Assembly: GCF_001547525.1 (NCBI RefSeq)
Contig: NZ_CM003768.1
Coordinates: forward strand, 3,162,001 to 3,226,000
DNA from: Burkholderia anthina
Lineage (GTDB): Bacteria; Pseudomonadota; Gammaproteobacteria; Burkholderiales; Burkholderiaceae
Length of the DNA: 64,000 nucleotides
Reading direction: 5' to 3'
The notes beneath the pieces were generated by a model. That model was not told the origin of the DNA and searched no databases. It worked only from the letters and a program-made list of their open reading frames with translations. Positions 54,969 through 63,670 of the stretch are shown here, one piece after another; within the stretch, counting starts at the first letter, position 1; each line of letters begins with the position of its first letter. The position numbers and the translations under genes are program-made.

Positions 54969-56360
54969 ATGACACCCGAATCCGCAATGGCGCATCTTTG
55001 GCAACTCGCACACGGCGAGCGCGACGCGCTGGCTCGTACGACCGTGACCGGACAGGACCCGACGTTGCCGTCGACGTTTCATGTGGGCACGCTTGCCGCC
55101 GCGACGATCGCCGCGGCCGCGCTCGCGGCAGCCGAATGCCATCGGCTGCGCACGGGCGTGGCGCAATCGGTCGACGTGTCGGTGCGCGACGCGCTCGTGG
55201 CGTTTCGCAGCGAACGCTACCTGCGCGTGGACGACGGGCCGCCGCCCGAGTTGCGTCATCCCGTCACCGGCTTCTTCGAGACGGGCGACGGACGCTGGAT
55301 TCAGCTGCACGCGAATTTCCCGCATCACCTGCACGGCATTCTCGATGTGCTCGGCTGCGGCCCGCAGCCGGCCGACGTCGCCGCGGCGATTCGCACGTGG
55401 GACGGCGCGGCGCTCGATACCGCGCTGGCCGACGCCGGCCTGTGCGCGGCATTGATCAGAACGCCTGACGAATGGGCGGCGCACGAGCAGGCGCGCGCGA
55501 TCGCGTCGCTGCCGCTGTTCGAGATCGAGCGGATCGGTGACGCGCCGCCCGAGCCGATCGGCCGCGGCGAGGGCGGCCGGCCGCTGGCCGGCGTGCGCGT
55601 GCTCGATCTCACGCGCATCATCGCGGGGCCGGTCGCGGGCCGCACGCTGGCGTCGCATGGCGCGCAGACGCTGCTCGTCAACGGCCCGCATCTGCCGAAC
55701 ATCGCGCCGCTCGTGATCGACAACGGACGCGGCAAGCGCTCGACGTGGATCGATCTGCGCGACGCGGCAGGCGTCGATACGCTGCACGCGCTGGCGCGCG
55801 AGACGGACGTGTTCCTGCAGTCGTACCGGCCCGGCGCGCTCGCCGCGCGCGGGTTCGCGCCGCAGGCGCTGGCCGAGCGGCGGCCCGGCATCGTCTACGT
55901 GTCGGTGTCGGCGTACGGGCACGCCGGGCCGTGGGCGAAGCGGCGCGGGTTCGACAGCCTCGTGCAGTCGGCGAGCGGAATCGCATGGCACGAGCAGCAG
56001 GCCGCGCAGGCGAGCGGGCCGCGCCATCTGCCATGCCAGGCGCTCGACCATGCAACGGGGTATCTCGCGGCGTTCGGCGCGATGATCGCGCTCGCCCGGC
56101 GCGCGCGCGAAGGGGGAAGCTGGCACGTGCGGACGTCGCTCGCGCAGACGGGGCGCTGGCTGCAGTCGTTCGGCGCCGTGCCGGGCGGGTTGCACGCGCC
56201 CGATCTCGCGCTGGCCGACGTGCGCGACCGGATCGAGCGCGTCGCGTCGCCGTTCGGCGTGCTCGACACCGTGCGGCCGGCCGAGCGGTTGTCGGCGACG
56301 CCGCCGTCGTTCGCGCGTCCGCCCGTGCCGCTCGGCACCGACGACGCGCGCTGGTTGTGA
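54969..56360 (+). CDS. Class III CoA-transferase with unusual domain order
   Basis: A 463-residue CaiB/BaiF-family protein. The canonical N-terminal Rossmann motif LAGVRVLDLTRIIAGPVAGRTLA appears only at about residue 206; the catalytic Asp is in QALDHATGYLAAFG near residue 360. The first 200 residues resemble the back half of the family, including a HPVTGFFETGDGRWI segment. The order is therefore back half first, front half second, with the helix after the catalytic Asp represented twice. It likely exchanges CoA between carboxylic acids; substrates unknown. Divergent from the HTH-citrate synthase, suggesting a shared acyl-CoA pathway. Confidence 0.85.
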   Translation: MTPESAMAHLWQLAHGERDALARTTVTGQDPTLPSTFHVGTLAAATIAAAALAAAECHRLRTGVAQSVDVSVRDALVAFRSERYLRVDDGPPPELRHPVTGFFETGDGRWIQLHANFPHHLHGILDVLGCGPQPADVAAAIRTWDGAALDTALADAGLCAALIRTPDEWAAHEQARAIASLPLFEIERIGDAPPEPIGRGEGGRPLAGVRVLDLTRIIAGPVAGRTLASHGAQTLLVNGPHLPNIAPLVIDNGRGKRSTWIDLRDAAGVDTLHALARETDVFLQSYRPGALAARGFAPQALAERRPGIVYVSVSAYGHAGPWAKRRGFDSLVQSASGIAWHEQQAAQASGPRHLPCQALDHATGYLAAFGAMIALARRAREGGSWHVRTSLAQTGRWLQSFGAVPGGLHAPDLALADVRDRIERVASPFGVLDTVRPAERLSATPPSFARPPVPLGTDDARWL

Positions 56361-56394
56361 GCGCTAGTTGTAAGCGCAGGCGCCGTGCCTCGCG

Positions 56395-57141
56395 TTACTT
56401 GCGCAGCTCGACGACGAAATCGTAGTAGTCGTTTCGGCAGTAGGTATCGGTCAGTTCGATCGCGCGCTGGTCGGACGTATAGCCGATCCGCGTGATCAGC
56501 AGCAGGGCGTCGTGCGGGGCGATGCCCATCTGTTCGGCGATCTCGTCGGTCGCGTTGACCGCGCGGAAATGCTGCAGCGCGCGCACGATCGGCGTGCCGC
56601 GCGCTTCGAGATAGCTGTACAGGGAGCCGACGATCGCCTGCGGATCGGGAATCAGCGTCGCGGGGAACGTCGAGTTCTCGACGGCCATCACGATGCCGTC
56701 GGCCAGGCGCAGACGTTTCAGCCGCGTAACAGATGCGGCCGGCGACAGCCCGAGCTGGATCACTTCGTCGCGGTTGGCCGGCTGGATTTCGCGTGCGAGC
56801 CACTGCGAGCTCGGCTTGAAGCCGCGGCGCTCGAGCATTTCGCTGAAGCTCGACAGCCGCGACAGCGGATCCTCGTAGCGCGGCTGGATGAAGTTGCCCG
56901 CGCCCTGCGTGCGGCGGATCAAGCCTTGCTCGACGAGCAGCGCGATCGCCTTGCGCGCGGTGATGCGCGACACGCCAAGCGCTTCGGACAACACACGCTC
57001 GGAAGGCAGCGCTTCGCCGGCCGTCCAGCGGTTGTCGTGGATTGCATCGCCGAGCTTGCGGGCGAGCTGCAGGTAGAGCGGCGTATCGTTGTCGGGGTCG
57101 GGGCGCAGGTCCTGCCAGCGGTCGTCCGTGGGTGCCTTCAT
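56395..57141 (-). CDS. GntR/HutC-family regulator with UTRA domain
   Basis: A 248-residue protein. The winged HTH (about 15-85) includes PLYLQLARKLGDAI and LPSERVLSEALGVSRITARKAI (in part); the UTRA effector domain (about 100-245) ends YCRNDYYDFVVEL, a pattern seen in NagR/DasR-type amino-sugar regulators. No amino-sugar genes are adjacent here, so the effector is uncertain. It converges on the CoA-transferase gene and is divergent from the aldo/keto reductase gene. Confidence 0.87.
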   Translation of the reverse strand: MKAPTDDRWQDLRPDPDNDTPLYLQLARKLGDAIHDNRWTAGEALPSERVLSEALGVSRITARKAIALLVEQGLIRRTQGAGNFIQPRYEDPLSRLSSFSEMLERRGFKPSSQWLAREIQPANRDEVIQLGLSPAASVTRLKRLRLADGIVMAVENSTFPATLIPDPQAIVGSLYSYLEARGTPIVRALQHFRAVNATDEIAEQMGIAPHDALLLITRIGYTSDQRAIELTDTYCRNDYYDFVVELRK

Positions 57142-57308
57142 ACAATGGGTATCGATCAGGTTGCGGCCATTCTAAGTCATCATGCCGTGCCGTTATAGCC
57201 GGTTTTTGCCGCGTGACAGGCCAGAGGCGTACCGATTGACTACACTGATGCGTCGTATCCGATGCTTCGGCCGCGGTGGGCGGCCACGAATCCGCAACGA
57301 GGAAACGC

Positions 57309-58154
57309 ATGACAGACACGATCGCCACGGTCGTCTTGCCGAACGGCGAGACGATTCCGAAGCTGGGCCTGGGCACCTGGGAAATGGGCGAGCGGCCGGC
57401 GCGGCGCGCGGACGAGATCGCCGCGCTGCGCGAGGGCGTCGAACTCGGGATGACGCTGGTCGATACGGCCGAGATGTATGGCGACGGCGCGACCGAGGAA
57501 CTGGTCGGCGACGCACTCGCGGGCCTGCGCGACGACGTGTTCCTCGTCAGCAAGGTCTATCCGCACCATGCAAGCCGGCGTGGCGTCGTCGCCGCGTGCG
57601 ACGCGAGCCTCAAGCGCCTGCGTACCGATCGCCTCGACCTGTATCTGCTGCACTGGCGAGGTTCGGTGCCGCTCGAGGAAACGGTCGAGGGTTTCGACGC
57701 GTTGCAGCGTGCGGGCAAGATTCGCCACTGGGGCGTGAGCAACTTCGATACGGCCGACATGGCCGAACTCGTCGACGAGGCGGGCGGTGGTGCGTGCGCC
57801 ACCAACCAGATTCTCTACAACATCGCGCGACGCGGCCCGGAATTCGACCTGCTGCCGTGGCTGGCCGAGCGCCGGATACCGGCGATGGCATACAGTCCGG
57901 TCGATCACGGGCGGCTGCCGAAACGCTCGCCGCTCGACGAGATCGCGCGGCTGCGCGGCGTGTCGGTGATGCGCGTCGCGCTGGCATGGGTGCTCGCGCA
58001 GCCGGGTGTATTCGCGATTCCGAAGGCGTCGCGAATCGAGCACGTGCGCGACAACCGCGCCGCGCTCGATGTCGTGTTGAGCGATGACGAGCGCGCGCAG
58101 CTTGACGCGTATTTCCGTCCGCCGCGCAGCAAGCGCGCGCTCGAGATGCTCTGA
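57309..58154 (+). CDS. Aldo/keto reductase
   Basis: A 281-residue NADPH-dependent reductase of the AKR superfamily (bacterial 2,5-diketogluconate reductase-like group). The catalytic tetrad is intact: Asp and Tyr in DTAEMYGDG, Lys in LVSKVYPHH and His in YLLHWRG. The cofactor-binding C-terminal part includes IPKASRIEHVRDN. GAGGA five bases before the ATG at 57309 supports the start. Substrate not predictable. Confidence 0.9.
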   Translation: MTDTIATVVLPNGETIPKLGLGTWEMGERPARRADEIAALREGVELGMTLVDTAEMYGDGATEELVGDALAGLRDDVFLVSKVYPHHASRRGVVAACDASLKRLRTDRLDLYLLHWRGSVPLEETVEGFDALQRAGKIRHWGVSNFDTADMAELVDEAGGGACATNQILYNIARRGPEFDLLPWLAERRIPAMAYSPVDHGRLPKRSPLDEIARLRGVSVMRVALAWVLAQPGVFAIPKASRIEHVRDNRAALDVVLSDDERAQLDAYFRPPRSKRALEML

Positions 58155-58173
58155 CCCCGGGCAACGCCGGGGG

Positions 58174-59874
58174 TCAGTGGTTGCCGCCGGGCGATCCGCC
58201 GTTGCCGTGACCGCCGCCGTTGCCGCGACCGCCACCGTTGCCGTTGCCGACACCGTTGGCCCCGCCGTTGCCGGCGCCTCCGCTGCCATTGCCGTTACCG
58301 TTGCCGCCGCCATTGCCGTGGCCGCCGGTGCCATTGGCGCCGCCGCTCCCGCCGCCGTTACCGTTTCCGCCATTGCCGTGACCGCCGCCGCCGTTGCCGT
58401 GGCCGCCGCCATTGCCATGGCCTCCGCCGCCAGCACCGCCGCCACCAGCACCGCCGCCGCCAGCACCGCCGCCACCAGCACCGCCGCCACCAGCACCGCC
58501 GCCACCAGCACCGCCGCCACCAGCACCGCCGCCACCAGCACCGCCGCCGCCAGCACCGCCGCCGCCAGCACCGCCGCCGCCAGCACCGCCGCCGCCAGCA
58601 CCGCCGCCGCCAGCACCGCCGCCACCGCCGCCACCGCCACCGCCACCGCCACCGCCGCCGCCGCCGCCGCCGCCACCGCCGCCACCGCCGCCACCGCCGC
58701 CGCCACCGCCGCCACCGCCGCCACCGCCGCCACCGCCGCCACCGCCACCGCCACCGCCACCGCCACCGCCACCGCCACCGCCACCGCCACCGCCACCACC
58801 GTGACCACCGCCGTGACCGCCTCCGTGACCGCCGCCGTGACCGCCACCACCGCCGTCACCGTGGCCACCGCCACCCGAAGTACCGCCACCCGAAGTGCCG
58901 CCACCCGAAGTACCGCCACCCGAAGTACCGCCACCCGAAGTACCGCCACCCGAAGTGCCGCCACCCGAAGTACCGCCACCCGAAGTACCGCCACCCGAAG
59001 TGCCGCCACCCGAAGTACCGCCACCCGAAGTACCGCCACCCGAAGTGCCGCCACCCGAAGTACCGCCACCCGAAGTACCGCCACCCGAAGTGCCGCCACC
59101 CGAAGTGCCGCCACCCGAAGTGCCGCCACCCGAAGTACCGCCACCCGAAGTGCCGCCACCCGAAGTACCGCCACCCGAAGTACCGCCACCCGAAGTACCG
59201 CCACCCGAAGTACCGCCACCCGAAGTACCGCCACCCGAAGTACCGCCACCCGAAGTACCGCCACCCGAAGTACCGCCACCCGAAGTACCGCCACCCGAAG
59301 TGCCGCCACCCGAAGTACCGCCACCCGAAGTACCGCCACCCGAAGTACCGCCACCCGAAGTGCCGCCACCCGAAGAGCCGCCACCCGAAGAGCCGCCACC
59401 CGAAGAGCCGCCACCCGAAGAGCCGCCCCCTGAACCGCCGTTCCCCGACGCGTTGCCACCGCGGCCCGTGCCGCCCGCGCTGCCCGAGGTTCCCCCCGTC
59501 GTTCCCCCGACACCGGCAGGTCCGACGGCGCCGTTCCCGTTGTTTCCGCCGCTACCGTTCCCGTTGCCACTGCCGCTACCTGTCCCACCGCCATTCCCGC
59601 CGCCGCTGCCGCTCGCGCCGGGACCGCCATTACCGGCGCCCCGGCCGGCATAGACGTGCGCCGCGCATCCAGCCGGATCGGCCGCGCACGGCGAGGCGTT
59701 CTCGACCAGCGTCATGATGGTGTCCGCACTGGCGTTCGTGTCGGACGCGGAGTCGGGTGTCGTGTTCTGTGCGACGGCATACGAGCAGCAGCACGCCAAC
59801 GCGGCTGCGGCCAGCAGGGTTGCACGAGGGCGCCGTCCCGCCGCGCGGAACGGTTGTGTCGTTTTATGCATCAT
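58174..59874 (-). CDS. Secreted glycine-rich repeat protein
   Basis: A 566-residue protein not assigned to a named family. An N-terminal signal peptide (basic start, hydrophobic core to LAC, possible cleavage after AVA at 33-35) is followed by a short unique domain with two Cys (SPCAADPAGC) and then an almost pure Gly-rich body. In order: a Gly/Ser/Asn region, about 37 copies of a GGGTS/GGGSS pentapeptide, a GHGGG histidine-glycine segment, some 58 consecutive Gly, about 13 GGGGA repeats, and a GHGNGG/Asn-Gly tail. A GGGGAGG Shine-Dalgarno favours the second of two adjacent ATGs. Pro-rich frames on the other strand are shadows. Likely secreted, surface or matrix-associated; this is inference. 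Confidence 0.75.
   Translation of the reverse strand: MMHKTTQPFRAAGRRPRATLLAAAALACCCSYAVAQNTTPDSASDTNASADTIMTLVENASPCAADPAGCAAHVYAGRGAGNGGPGASGSGGGNGGGTGSGSGNGNGSGGNNGNGAVGPAGVGGTTGGTSGSAGGTGRGGNASGNGGSGGGSSGGGSSGGGSSGGGSSGGGTSGGGTSGGGTSGGGTSGGGTSGGGTSGGGTSGGGTSGGGTSGGGTSGGGTSGGGTSGGGTSGGGTSGGGTSGGGTSGGGTSGGGTSGGGTSGGGTSGGGTSGGGTSGGGTSGGGTSGGGTSGGGTSGGGTSGGGTSGGGTSGGGTSGGGTSGGGTSGGGTSGGGGHGDGGGGGHGGGHGGGHGGGHGGGGGGGGGGGGGGGGGGGGGGGGGGGGGGGGGGGGGGGGGGGGGGGGGGGGGGGGGGGGGGAGGGGAGGGGAGGGGAGGGGAGGGGAGGGGAGGGGAGGGGAGGGGAGGGGAGGGGAGGGGAGGGGHGNGGGHGNGGGGHGNGGNGNGGGSGGANGTGGHGNGGGNGNGNGSGGAGNGGANGVGNGNGGGRGNGGGHGNGGSPGGNH
58431..58625 (-). repeat. 13 x 15-bp tandem array encoding GGGGA
   Basis: Thirteen contiguous copies of a 15-bp unit (CAGCACCGCCGCCAC type, written on the plus strand) with variation only at one or two wobble positions. 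In the minus-strand gene each unit codes for four Gly and one Ala. Length is a multiple of three, so copy-number change keeps frame. Confidence 0.85.
58626..58800 (-). repeat. Polyglycine-coding CCG/CCA tract
   Basis: An uninterrupted run of plus-strand GCC/ACC triplets, mixed CCGCCA and CCGCCG patterns, encoding roughly 58 consecutive Gly on the minus strand. It lies between the two 15-bp arrays and is another likely slippage site. Confidence 0.8.
58876..59430 (-). repeat. 37 x 15-bp tandem array encoding GGGTS/GGGSS
   Basis: Thirty-seven contiguous 15-bp units (plus-strand CGAAGTACCGCCACC). Thirty-three carry a Thr codon and the four at the high-coordinate end carry Ser. One wobble base alternates between A and G along the array, in places with a period of three units. 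No spacers are present. In-frame minisatellite within the glycine-rich gene. Confidence 0.92.
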
Positions 59875-60160
59875 GGCCTCCCCATGCGCGCGATGCCTCG
59901 TTGCCGCGCGACGATTTACGTGTAGTGCAGGGGGCTCAGAAGATTCGTTGTCCTATCGTCGGCCGATGACGTTCGGGCCGGCGCTTGACGCCAGCCGCGA
60001 ACGCTGATCGGCACGCGGGCCCGCCGTGCGGATCCCACTCTGCGAGATTCGTGCCATCGGCCGCTCAGGGCCGTGGCGAAAGGCGTGCGCAGTCGCGCGA
60101 GCGCGCATGCGACACTGTTGGGAGGCGTTTTGTTTCCGGAATGAAACGTAGGGGCGTCGT

Positions 60161-61177
60161 TCAGCGCGCCGGCGCGTCGGCCGCGCGTTGCCAGCGGTGG
60201 AACAGGATCGACGCGATCCAGCAGAAGAGGAACAGCGCGACGATGCCGTAGCCGATCGAGCCGAAGCGTTCGCCGATCGCATCGAGCGTGTCGCGCACGG
60301 GGCCCGACAGCGCCAGCTTGTCGGCCAGCAGGCCGGCCGCCTCGATCCCGCCGATCGCCAGCGCGACGGCCGCCGACACGAACGTGATGCTCGCGTTGTA
60401 GAGCAGCTTGCGCTGCGGATCGTCCATCGCCCAGCCGTATGCCCGGATCATCAGCACGTTGTCGGTCGAGTCGATCAGCGTCATGCCGGCCGTGAACAGC
60501 GCGGGAAACAGCATGACCGTATAGACCGGGAGGCCCTGGCTCGCCTGCGCGGCGGCGATCGCGAGCAGGCCGATTTCGGTTGCAGTATCGAAACCTAGCC
60601 CGAACAGCACGCCGACCGGGTACATGTGCCAGCTCTTCGACACGAACCGGAACAGCGGGCGCAGCAACCGCGATACGAGTCCGGCGGGACGATGGTCGTG
60701 CGCGCCGTCGTGCGTATGCCCGGATGCGCCGCGATAGCGTCGCCACACGTCGCGCAGGATCATCAGGTTCACGCACGCGAGCACCAGCAGGAAGGTGGCC
60801 GATACGGCCGTGCCGATCGTGCCGCCGATTTCGCGAAATGCGTCGAACCGGTCGCGCAGCGCGAACGCGGTCAGCGCGATGCCGAACGTCGCGACGATCA
60901 CGATCGTCGAATGGCCGAGCGAGAAGAACAGGCCGACGCTCACCGGACGCTGGCCGTCCTGCATCAGCTTGCGTGTCGCGACGTCGATCGCGGCGATGTG
61001 ATCCGCGTCGACCGCATGACGCAGCCCGAGCCCGTACGCGATCGCCGCGGTGCCGAGCAGCAGCGGATGGTCACGCAGCACCGCGAGCGCCCACAGCCAG
61101 ACGGCGACGTTCGCGGCGATCAGGCCGGCATAGAGGGTCAGCAGGCGGCGCAGGGCAGGGGTGGGGGTGGGCGGCAT
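60161..61177 (-). CDS. Nickel/cobalt permease of the NiCoT family (HoxN/NixA-like)
   Basis: A 338-residue membrane protein with about eight helices. The NiCoT signatures are intact: RHAVDADHIAAIDVATRKL with the HX4DH metal motif, LFFSLGHSTIVI, LGFDTATEIGLL and GMTLIDSTDNVLM. It imports Ni2+ or Co2+ through the inner membrane. No urease or hydrogenase genes are in the window. The ATG at 61177 is the likely start; one at 61210 adds 11 hydrophilic residues. The 286-bp gap downstream to the glycine-rich gene holds no gene. Confidence 0.9.
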   Translation of the reverse strand: MPPTPTPALRRLLTLYAGLIAANVAVWLWALAVLRDHPLLLGTAAIAYGLGLRHAVDADHIAAIDVATRKLMQDGQRPVSVGLFFSLGHSTIVIVATFGIALTAFALRDRFDAFREIGGTIGTAVSATFLLVLACVNLMILRDVWRRYRGASGHTHDGAHDHRPAGLVSRLLRPLFRFVSKSWHMYPVGVLFGLGFDTATEIGLLAIAAAQASQGLPVYTVMLFPALFTAGMTLIDSTDNVLMIRAYGWAMDDPQRKLLYNASITFVSAAVALAIGGIEAAGLLADKLALSGPVRDTLDAIGERFGSIGYGIVALFLFCWIASILFHRWQRAADAPAR

Positions 61178-61278
61178 CGGGCGGGTTCCATCTGACGAAT
61201 CGCCATCCATTGTGGCACGCGAAAAAAAGCTCGGCGCGCCGATCAAAAAGGGCCGCGATTCGCCGTGTGCGCCGGACG

Positions 61279-61309
61279 AAAAAAAGCCCGTCCGGAACCG
61301 GACGGGCTT
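61279..61309 (-). terminator. Terminator after fusA
   Basis: On the minus strand AAGCCCGTCCGG pairs perfectly with CCGGACGGGCTT (61309-61284, two-base loop) and runs into seven T residues ending at 61279. It lies 35 bp after the fusA stop. Confidence 0.92.
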
Positions 61310-61343
61310 CGCGTACCCGCGACAGCGCGCGGGTGAGCAGTGC

Positions 61344-63455
61344 TTACTTCGTCTTCGCGTTGATCACGGCTTCCGACACGTTCGCCGGCGTTTCCGCGTA
61401 ATGCTTGAACTCCATCGTGTACGTCGCACGGCCTTGCGTGGCCGAGCGCAGCGACGTCGAATAGCCGAACATCTCCGCGAGCGGCACTTCGGCGCGCACC
61501 AGCTTGCCGCCGCCGCCCGCGATGTCCTCCATTCCCTGCACGATGCCGCGCCGGCTCGACAGGTCGCCCATCACGTTGCCCATGAAGTCCTCGGGCGTCT
61601 CGACCTCGACGGCCATCATCGGCTCGAGCAGCACGGGCTTCGCCTTGCGCATCGCCTCCTTGAACGCCATCGAGCCGGCCATCCGGAATGCGTTTTCGTT
61701 CGAGTCGACGTCGTGGTACGAACCGAACGTCAGATGCACCTTCACGTCGACGACCGGGTAGCCCGCGAGCACGCCCGACTTCAGCGTGTCCTGGATACCC
61801 TTGTCGACCGCCGGGATGTATTCACGCGGAATCACGCCACCCTTGATCTCGTCGAGGAACTCGTAGCCCTTGCCCGGGTTCGGCTCGAGCGTGATCACCG
61901 CGTGGCCGTACTGGCCGCGACCGCCCGACTGCTTGACGAACTTGCCTTCGACGTCGGCCGCCGTCGTGCGCACCGTTTCGCGATAGGCGACTTGCGGCTT
62001 GCCGACCGTCGCCTCGACGCCGAACTCGCGCTTCATCCGGTCGACCAGGATTTCGAGGTGAAGCTCGCCCATCCCCGAAATGATCGTCTGGCCGGACTCT
62101 TCGTCGGTCTGCACGCGGAACGACGGATCTTCCTGCGCGAGCCGGTTCAGCGCGAGGCCCATCTTTTCCTGGTCGGCCTTCGTCTTCGGCTCGACGGCCT
62201 GCGAGATCACCGGCTCCGGGAATTCCATCTTCTCGAGGATGATCGGCTTGGCCGGATCGCACAGCGTGTCGCCGGTGGTCGCCTCCTTCAGGCCGACGGC
62301 CGCCGCGATGTCGCCCGCGCGCACCTCCTTGATTTCCTTGCGCTCGTTCGCGTGCATCTGCAGGATCCGGCCGAGCCGCTCCTTCTTGTCCTTCGTCGCG
62401 TTGAGCACCGTGTCGCCCGACTCGACGACGCCCGAATACACGCGGAAGAAGATCAGCTGGCCGACGAACGGGTCGGTCATGATCTTGAACGCGAGCGACG
62501 AGAACGGCTCGTCGTCGCTCGGGTGGCGTTCCGCCGGCTTCTCCGGATCGGCGAAGTCGTGGCCGAGGATCGCGGGCACGTCGACGGGCGACGGCAGGTA
62601 GTCGATCACCGCGTCGAGCATCGCCTGCACGCCCTTGTTCTTGAACGCGCTGCCGCACAGCATCGGCACGATCTCGTTGGCGATCGTGCGCTTGCGCAGC
62701 GCGGTCTTGATCTCGTCCTCGGTCAGCGATTCATGGTCGTGCAGATACTTCTCGAGCAGTTCCTCGCTCGCTTCGGCCGCGGCCTCGACCATCTTCTCGC
62801 GCCATTCGTGCGCGAGATCGACGAGGTTCGCGGGGATGTCCTCGTACGTGAATTTCACGCCCTGGCTTTCGTCGTCCCACACGATCGCCTTCATCTTCAC
62901 GAGATCGACGACGCCCTGGAAATGGTCCTCCGCGCCGATCGGAATCTGGATCGGCACGGCGACGCCCTTCAGGCGCTCGCCGATCTGCTTCTGCACGCGG
63001 AAGAAGTCGGCGCCGATCCGGTCCATCTTGTTGACGAACGCGATGCGCGGCACCTTGTACTTGTTCGCCTGGCGCCACACGGTCTCGGATTGCGGCTGCA
63101 CGCCGCCGACCGAGTCGTAGACCATGCACGCGCCGTCGAGCACGCGCATCGAGCGCTCGACCTCGATCGTGAAGTCGACGTGCCCGGGCGTATCGATGAT
63201 GTTGATCCGGTGCTCCGGATAGTTGCCGGCCATGCCCTTCCAGAAGGCCGTGGTCGCCGCCGACGTGATCGTGATGCCGCGTTCCTGCTCCTGCTCCATC
63301 CAGTCCATCGTGGCCGCGCCGTCGTGCACTTCACCGATCTTGTGGCTCACACCGGTGTAAAACAGGATGCGCTCGGTCGTCGTGGTCTTGCCGGCGTCGA
63401 TGTGAGCGCTGATCCCGATGTTTCGATAGCGCTCGATGGGGGTTTTGCGGGGCAC
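61344..63455 (-). CDS. fusA: Elongation factor G, stand-alone copy
   Basis: A 703-residue translational GTPase that drives ribosome translocation. G1 is [14 protein letters not shown]2 lies in [11 protein letters not shown]3 is DTPGHVDF and G4 is [11 protein letters not shown]; domains II-V follow at normal length ([22 protein letters not shown]). The GTG at 63455 has a perfect AGGAGG five bases upstream and fits the [13 protein letters not shown] start. It is not in a str operon (no rpsL, rpsG or tuf beside it), so it is probably the second EF-G of Burkholderia. Next upstream on the same strand is the DUF192 gene. Confidence 0.95.
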   Translation of the reverse strand: MPRKTPIERYRNIGISAHIDAGKTTTTERILFYTGVSHKIGEVHDGAATMDWMEQEQERGITITSAATTAFWKGMAGNYPEHRINIIDTPGHVDFTIEVERSMRVLDGACMVYDSVGGVQPQSETVWRQANKYKVPRIAFVNKMDRIGADFFRVQKQIGERLKGVAVPIQIPIGAEDHFQGVVDLVKMKAIVWDDESQGVKFTYEDIPANLVDLAHEWREKMVEAAAEASEELLEKYLHDHESLTEDEIKTALRKRTIANEIVPMLCGSAFKNKGVQAMLDAVIDYLPSPVDVPAILGHDFADPEKPAERHPSDDEPFSSLAFKIMTDPFVGQLIFFRVYSGVVESGDTVLNATKDKKERLGRILQMHANERKEIKEVRAGDIAAAVGLKEATTGDTLCDPAKPIILEKMEFPEPVISQAVEPKTKADQEKMGLALNRLAQEDPSFRVQTDEESGQTIISGMGELHLEILVDRMKREFGVEATVGKPQVAYRETVRTTAADVEGKFVKQSGGRGQYGHAVITLEPNPGKGYEFLDEIKGGVIPREYIPAVDKGIQDTLKSGVLAGYPVVDVKVHLTFGSYHDVDSNENAFRMAGSMAFKEAMRKAKPVLLEPMMAVEVETPEDFMGNVMGDLSSRRGIVQGMEDIAGGGGKLVRAEVPLAEMFGYSTSLRSATQGRATYTMEFKHYAETPANVSEAVINAKTK

Positions 63456-63602
63456 GTGAACCTCCTGGTGGTTCGGATCGTAAGGGGGCCGGCTGGGCCG
63501 GCCCGGACTGGAACAAGCGAGATTTAAAGGATAGCGCTTGTCCGTGGCTTTTGCAGATGCGGGCAGCGTGTGCCGAATCAAGGCGGGCGCCGCGGGCGGG
63601 CG

Positions 63603-63635
63603 AAAAAAAAGCCGGCGCGCTGCGAGCGGCCGGCT
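63603..63635 (-). terminator. Terminator after the DUF192 gene
   Basis: On the minus strand AGCCGGC (63635-63629) pairs with GCCGGCT (63616-63610), followed by eight T residues to 63603. It separates the DUF192 gene from fusA. Confidence 0.85.
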
Positions 63636-63670
63636 CGGGTCGACGCGCGGCGCCGCCGCGGCATGGGCGG

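Noticed and set aside
58876..59430. Regular repeat resembling a CRISPR array
   Set aside because: Units are 15 bp, contiguous, with no spacers and in frame within a coding sequence; no cas genes nearby.
58394..59653. Proline-rich (PPA, PPPEV) frames on the plus strand opposite the glycine-rich gene
   Set aside because: They arise because the repeat lacks stops in every frame; no start with ribosome-binding site or signal peptide, unlike the minus-strand gene.
61161..63527. 788-codon open frame antisense to fusA
   Set aside because: Composition and lack of motifs show it is a shadow of EF-G, which has all GTPase motifs on the other strand.
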